From NCBI GenBank assembly GCA_002348385.1, contig DEBD01000034.1:1-63928 (forward strand): DNA of 63,928 nucleotides, in the 5' to 3' direction. The DNA comes from Gammaproteobacteria bacterium UBA2965. GTDB lineage: Bacteria; Pseudomonadota; Gammaproteobacteria; Pseudomonadales; Azotimanducaceae. The stretch's first letter is position 1; each line of letters begins with the position of its first letter. Made by a program: the position numbers and the translations under genes. Below are positions 61,151-63,928 of this stretch, piece after piece. The notes under the pieces are model-generated. The model did no database searches. It had not been told where the DNA came from and saw nothing but the letters and a program-made list of their open reading frames with translations.

Positions 61151-62634
61151 GTCACCCGGACGACGCCGCTACGATCTTCGAGCTCTCGCGGCCTGGGCGC
61201 AGGGCCATCAGCCAGTCGCGCGCCGATGCAGGGACGGGCGCGCAGATTCCCGAGCAGTTTCGCCGCAGTGAGGCGCCTGCCCTTCCGGAGGTCTCCGAGC
61301 TGCAGGCAGTGCGCCACTACACCAATCTGTCGCGCAAGAACTTCTCAATCGATACCCAGTTTTATCCCCTGGGATCATGCACCATGAAATACAACCCCCG
61401 GGGAGCCCACGCGGCGGCCAGCCTGCCGGGCTTTCTGGACCGGCACCCGCTGGCGCCGGAGTCGGTCAGCCAGGGCTTTATGGGAGCCCTCTACGATCTG
61501 CAGCAGATACTTCAGGCGCTCACCGGCATGCAGGGGGTGTCGCTGGCACCCATGGCCGGGGCCCAGGGGGAGTTTGCCGGCGTGGCCATGATTCGCGCCT
61601 ACCATGAAGCCCGGGGCGACTCCGAGCGTCTGGAGATACTGGTACCCAGCGCCGCCCACGGCACCAACCCCGCCACGGCAGTGATGTGCGGCTACAAGGT
61701 GACGGAAGTGTCGGTGGACGAAGCCGGCGATGTAGACGTGGACGCGCTGCGGGCTGCCGTGGGTCCGCAGACAGCGGGTCTGATGATGACAAATCCCTCC
61801 ACGTGCGGTGTTTTCGAGCGGCGCGTGGAGGAAATCGCCGCCATCGTCCACGAGGCGGGGGGGCTGCTGTATTACGACGGCGCGAACCTTAACGCGATTC
61901 TGGGTCAGGTGCGCCCCGGCGACATGGGGTTCGACGTGCTGCACATGAACCTGCACAAAACATTTGCTACACCCCATGGCGGCGGCGGGCCGGGCGCGGG
62001 TCCGGTGGGAGTATCCGAACGGCTGCTGCCCCACCTGCCGGTGCCTTTCGTGGCGCAAGCGGGTGATGGCGAAAGTTATCGTTGGGTCGTTGAGACGGAC
62101 CTGCCTGGCAGCATCGGCCGCCTGTCTGGGTTCATGGGCAATGCGGGGATTCTGCTACGTGCGCTGGCCTACGCGCTCATGCTGGGCCGCGAAGGTTTCC
62201 ATCGGGTGGGCGAGTACGCCACCCTCAATGCCAACTATCTGGCAAAGCGCCTGGCGGACGCCGGATTCGATCTGGCTTATCCGGACCGGCGCGCCACCCA
62301 CGAGTTCATTGTTACCTTTGCCCAGACCGCACGCAGCAAGGGTGTGAATGCCATGGACGTGGCCAAGCGGCTGCTCGACTACGGGGTACATGCGCCCACC
62401 ACCTATTTTCCCTTGCTGGTGCCGGAATGTTTTCTCATCGAGCCTACCGAAACGGAAACCAAAGCCGAACTCGACCGCTTCGTGCAGGCCATGGTCTGTA
62501 TCGCCGAGGAGATCGAACAACAGCCGGCCTTGGTCACCGAGGCGCCGCATTCCCTGCCGGTTCGGCGCCTGGACGACGTTCGTGCCGCCCGGGAGCTGGA
62601 TCTGGTCTGGCGCGAGGCCGAACAGACGGCGTAG
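61147..62634 (+). CDS. gcvPB: Glycine dehydrogenase (decarboxylating) subunit 2
   Basis: C-terminal half of the split P protein, 495 aa from the ATG at 61147. The PLP lysine is Lys271 in NLHKTFATPHGGGGPG. Other conserved blocks are FYPLGSCTMKYNPR, AGAQGEFAGV, VPSAAHGTNPATA and MTNPSTCGVFE. With gcvPA it replaces the single ~950-aa GcvP of enterics and pseudomonads. The dihydrolipoamide dehydrogenase (L protein) is not in this window. Confidence 0.96.
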   Translation: MSHPDDAATIFELSRPGRRAISQSRADAGTGAQIPEQFRRSEAPALPEVSELQAVRHYTNLSRKNFSIDTQFYPLGSCTMKYNPRGAHAAASLPGFLDRHPLAPESVSQGFMGALYDLQQILQALTGMQGVSLAPMAGAQGEFAGVAMIRAYHEARGDSERLEILVPSAAHGTNPATAVMCGYKVTEVSVDEAGDVDVDALRAAVGPQTAGLMMTNPSTCGVFERRVEEIAAIVHEAGGLLYYDGANLNAILGQVRPGDMGFDVLHMNLHKTFATPHGGGGPGAGPVGVSERLLPHLPVPFVAQAGDGESYRWVVETDLPGSIGRLSGFMGNAGILLRALAYALMLGREGFHRVGEYATLNANYLAKRLADAGFDLAYPDRRATHEFIVTFAQTARSKGVNAMDVAKRLLDYGVHAPTTYFPLLVPECFLIEPTETETKAELDRFVQAMVCIAEEIEQQPALVTEAPHSLPVRRLDDVRAARELDLVWREAEQTA

Positions 62635-62667
62635 CGCTCGCTCGCGCGCAATTCGTGTGCACAGGCG

Positions 62668-63928
62668 CTAGAGCGCTGCCTTCAGCGCTTCCGGGGTATC
62701 CAACGGCAGGGAGCAGGCCAGTTCTGTGCACACGTAGGCCACGTTGCGCGCCTGCACGTCCGCACTCACCAGTTTGGGCAGAAAGGGCGGCACGGTTTGT
62801 GCTGAGTAGGGAATGAAGTAAACCCCCCGGTCAGGATGATGCCCCTGGGTGGCCGCGTCACGCCAGGGCTCAGCGTCGTCTCCTGGACCCCGCACGATGA
62901 CCAGCTGGGGTGCCTGCACCTCCAGATGTAAAGCGCCCAGCAACGAGCAGTGGCCGGCGGGATATTGCTCTAAGGTGCTGCGTGCCCACATCAGGGCGCC
63001 GCGGGCTGCCTCCAGGTAGCGCGTCTCGCCGAACAGATGTCCAAGCTGCAGCAACACTCGTGCCATCACGCCGTTGCCTGGGGGAAGGGCGTCATCCATG
63101 GTGGGTTTGGGGCGATGGATGAGCGCTTCCGAATCGTGGGCGGTGAAGAAGAAGCCGCCGTCTTCAGTGTCGTAGAAGCGACTGAGCGCGGCGTCTGCCA
63201 GGGCCAGCGCGAACTGGGCGTCGGCCTCGCGCCAGCGGGCGGACAGCAAGGCAAGCAGGCCGTCCAGAAGGTTCGCGTAGTCGTCCAGATAGCCCACGTG
63301 CTTTGGGGTGCCCTCCTCGGCGCCAGGGTGGACCTGCCAGGTGGCATAGAGCGAACCTTCCACCCATAGCGCCTCGCGTAAGAAGTCGGCGGCGCTGGCG
63401 GCCGCGTCGATCCAGTCTGAGCGTTTGAGTCGCGCGCCGGCCTTGGCCAGCCCCTTGATGGCCAGACCGTTCCACGCGGTGAGCAGCTTGTGGTCCAGGC
63501 TGGGACGGGTCCGGCTTTCGCGGGCTGCCAGCAGCTTCGCCTTGCCGCTGGTAAGCAGTTCGTCGGCTTCAGGTCGCTGCAGCGACAGCCGCTCCACGAC
63601 CGCGCGCCAGGCGTCATACCGATGCAGGTTCCACTTGCCTTCGAAGTTGGCCGGTTTGTCGAGCCCGTAGAGGGTTTCCAGCACCAGGTACTCGTCTTCG
63701 TTGACGAGCTTCTTCACCTGGTCGCGGCGCCACACATAGTAGCGCCCCTCTTCGCCTTCCGAGTCCGCGTCCAGTGATGCGTAGAAGCCGCCGCGAGCGT
63801 GGCGCATTTCGCGCAGCAGCCAATCGGCGGTCTCGGTGACCGCGCCGTGGAACAGCTCATCGAAACCCACTGCCAGGGCGTCTGTGTACAACGACAGCAG
63901 CTGGCCGTTGTCGTAGAGCATCTTCTCG
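62668..63928 (-). CDS. DUF255/YyaL-type protein, N-terminus cut by window edge
   Basis: C-terminal portion (about 420 residues) of a protein of the YyaL/SSP411 family, which has an N-terminal thioredoxin-like DUF255 domain followed by an alpha/alpha-barrel resembling glycoside hydrolases. The visible part begins EKMLYDNGQLLSLY, the conserved block just after the missing domain. It continues with GGFYASLDADSEGEEGRYY, LDHKLLTAWNGLAIKGLA, YLDDYANLLDGLL and PPGNGVMARVLL. The ATG at 63921 is internal, because the frame stays open to the edge. Function is unknown. It converges on gcvPB with a 33-bp gap. Confidence 0.9.
   Translation of the reverse strand, partial: EKMLYDNGQLLSLYTDALAVGFDELFHGAVTETADWLLREMRHARGGFYASLDADSEGEEGRYYVWRRDQVKKLVNEDEYLVLETLYGLDKPANFEGKWNLHRYDAWRAVVERLSLQRPEADELLTSGKAKLLAARESRTRPSLDHKLLTAWNGLAIKGLAKAGARLKRSDWIDAAASAADFLREALWVEGSLYATWQVHPGAEEGTPKHVGYLDDYANLLDGLLALLSARWREADAQFALALADAALSRFYDTEDGGFFFTAHDSEALIHRPKPTMDDALPPGNGVMARVLLQLGHLFGETRYLEAARGALMWARSTLEQYPAGHCSLLGALHLEVQAPQLVIVRGPGDDAEPWRDAATQGHHPDRGVYFIPYSAQTVPPFLPKLVSADVQARNVAYVCTELACSLPLDTPEALKAAL

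Overview
The window is a GC-rich, gene-dense piece of a gammaproteobacterial chromosome. The content is almost entirely conserved housekeeping. The gene neighbourhoods (coaBC-algC-argB-slmA, ftsYEX-rpoH, gshB-pilGHIJ-chpA, zapA-6S RNA-ygfA, ygfB-pepP-ubiH, rpiA/ilvA) are those of Pseudomonas-like and Chromatiales-like gammaproteobacteria. The type IV pilus motors, the Chp chemosensory system, the MetX/MetW methionine route and the split glycine dehydrogenase argue against an enteric. I cannot name a genus. No rRNA, tRNA, CRISPR array, insertion sequence, prophage or integrase was seen. No gap between genes exceeds about 300 bases; the largest, 54219-54513, is filled by 6S RNA.

Layout. 1-6481 (minus strand): rpoZ-spoT-ridA-recG (recG cut by the left edge) and yicC-gmk. 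6583-8695 (plus): rph, pyrE and a DUF4124 coiled-coil envelope protein. 8681-14099 (minus): coaBC, a membrane-anchored long algC, argB, slmA. 14169-16196 (plus): radC, rpmB, rpmG, mutM. 16242-17333 (minus): rsmD, coaD. 17398-21986 (plus): ftsY-ftsE-ftsX, rpoH, a DUF423 protein, trmB. 21968-28060 (minus): yggS, proC, yggT, then metX-metW-DUF4426-rdgB-hemW, a chain of overlapping genes. 28150-30341 (plus): pilT, pilU. 30358-33174 (minus): gshB, tonB-like, yqgE, ruvX. 33380-42257 (plus): pilG-pilH-pilI-pilJ-chpA-chpC. 42254-45048 (minus): metK, metF, rsmE. 45277-50769 (plus): tkt, pgk, an alpha/beta hydrolase and a GlcD-like FAD dehydrogenase. 50810-51484 (minus): rpiA. 51538-53052 (plus): ilvA. 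53062-55064 (minus): a ZapB-like protein, zapA, 6S RNA, 5-formyl-THF cyclo-ligase, def. 55194-62634 (plus): ygfB, pepP, ubiH, gcvT, gcvH, gcvPA, gcvPB. 62668 to the right edge (minus): a DUF255/YyaL-type protein, N-terminus missing.

How the parts work together. PilT/PilU and the PilG/H/I/J-ChpA-ChpC cluster form a twitching-motility and surface-sensing module, with a TonB-like gene beside it. metX/metW, metF and metK cover methionine and SAM synthesis. gcvTHPAPB and the 5-formyl-THF cyclo-ligase feed one-carbon folate metabolism, on which metF also draws. ftsEX, slmA, zapA and the ZapB-like gene serve division. spoT, rpoZ, rpoH and 6S RNA are global transcription control.

I found no strong candidate for a wholly new multi-gene system. 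The observations most worth checking are variations on known genes: a mutM whose essential N-terminal proline forces a CTG start, a PilJ receptor with no periplasmic sensor domain, a Chp cluster without its methylation pair, a RuvX with His where the third catalytic Asp is expected, a structured metK leader, and an inverted repeat inside the putative metX promoter. Several starts are non-ATG (recG, pyrE, algC, radC, ftsY, ftsX, DUF423, metW, yqgE, chpC, ilvA, ubiH).
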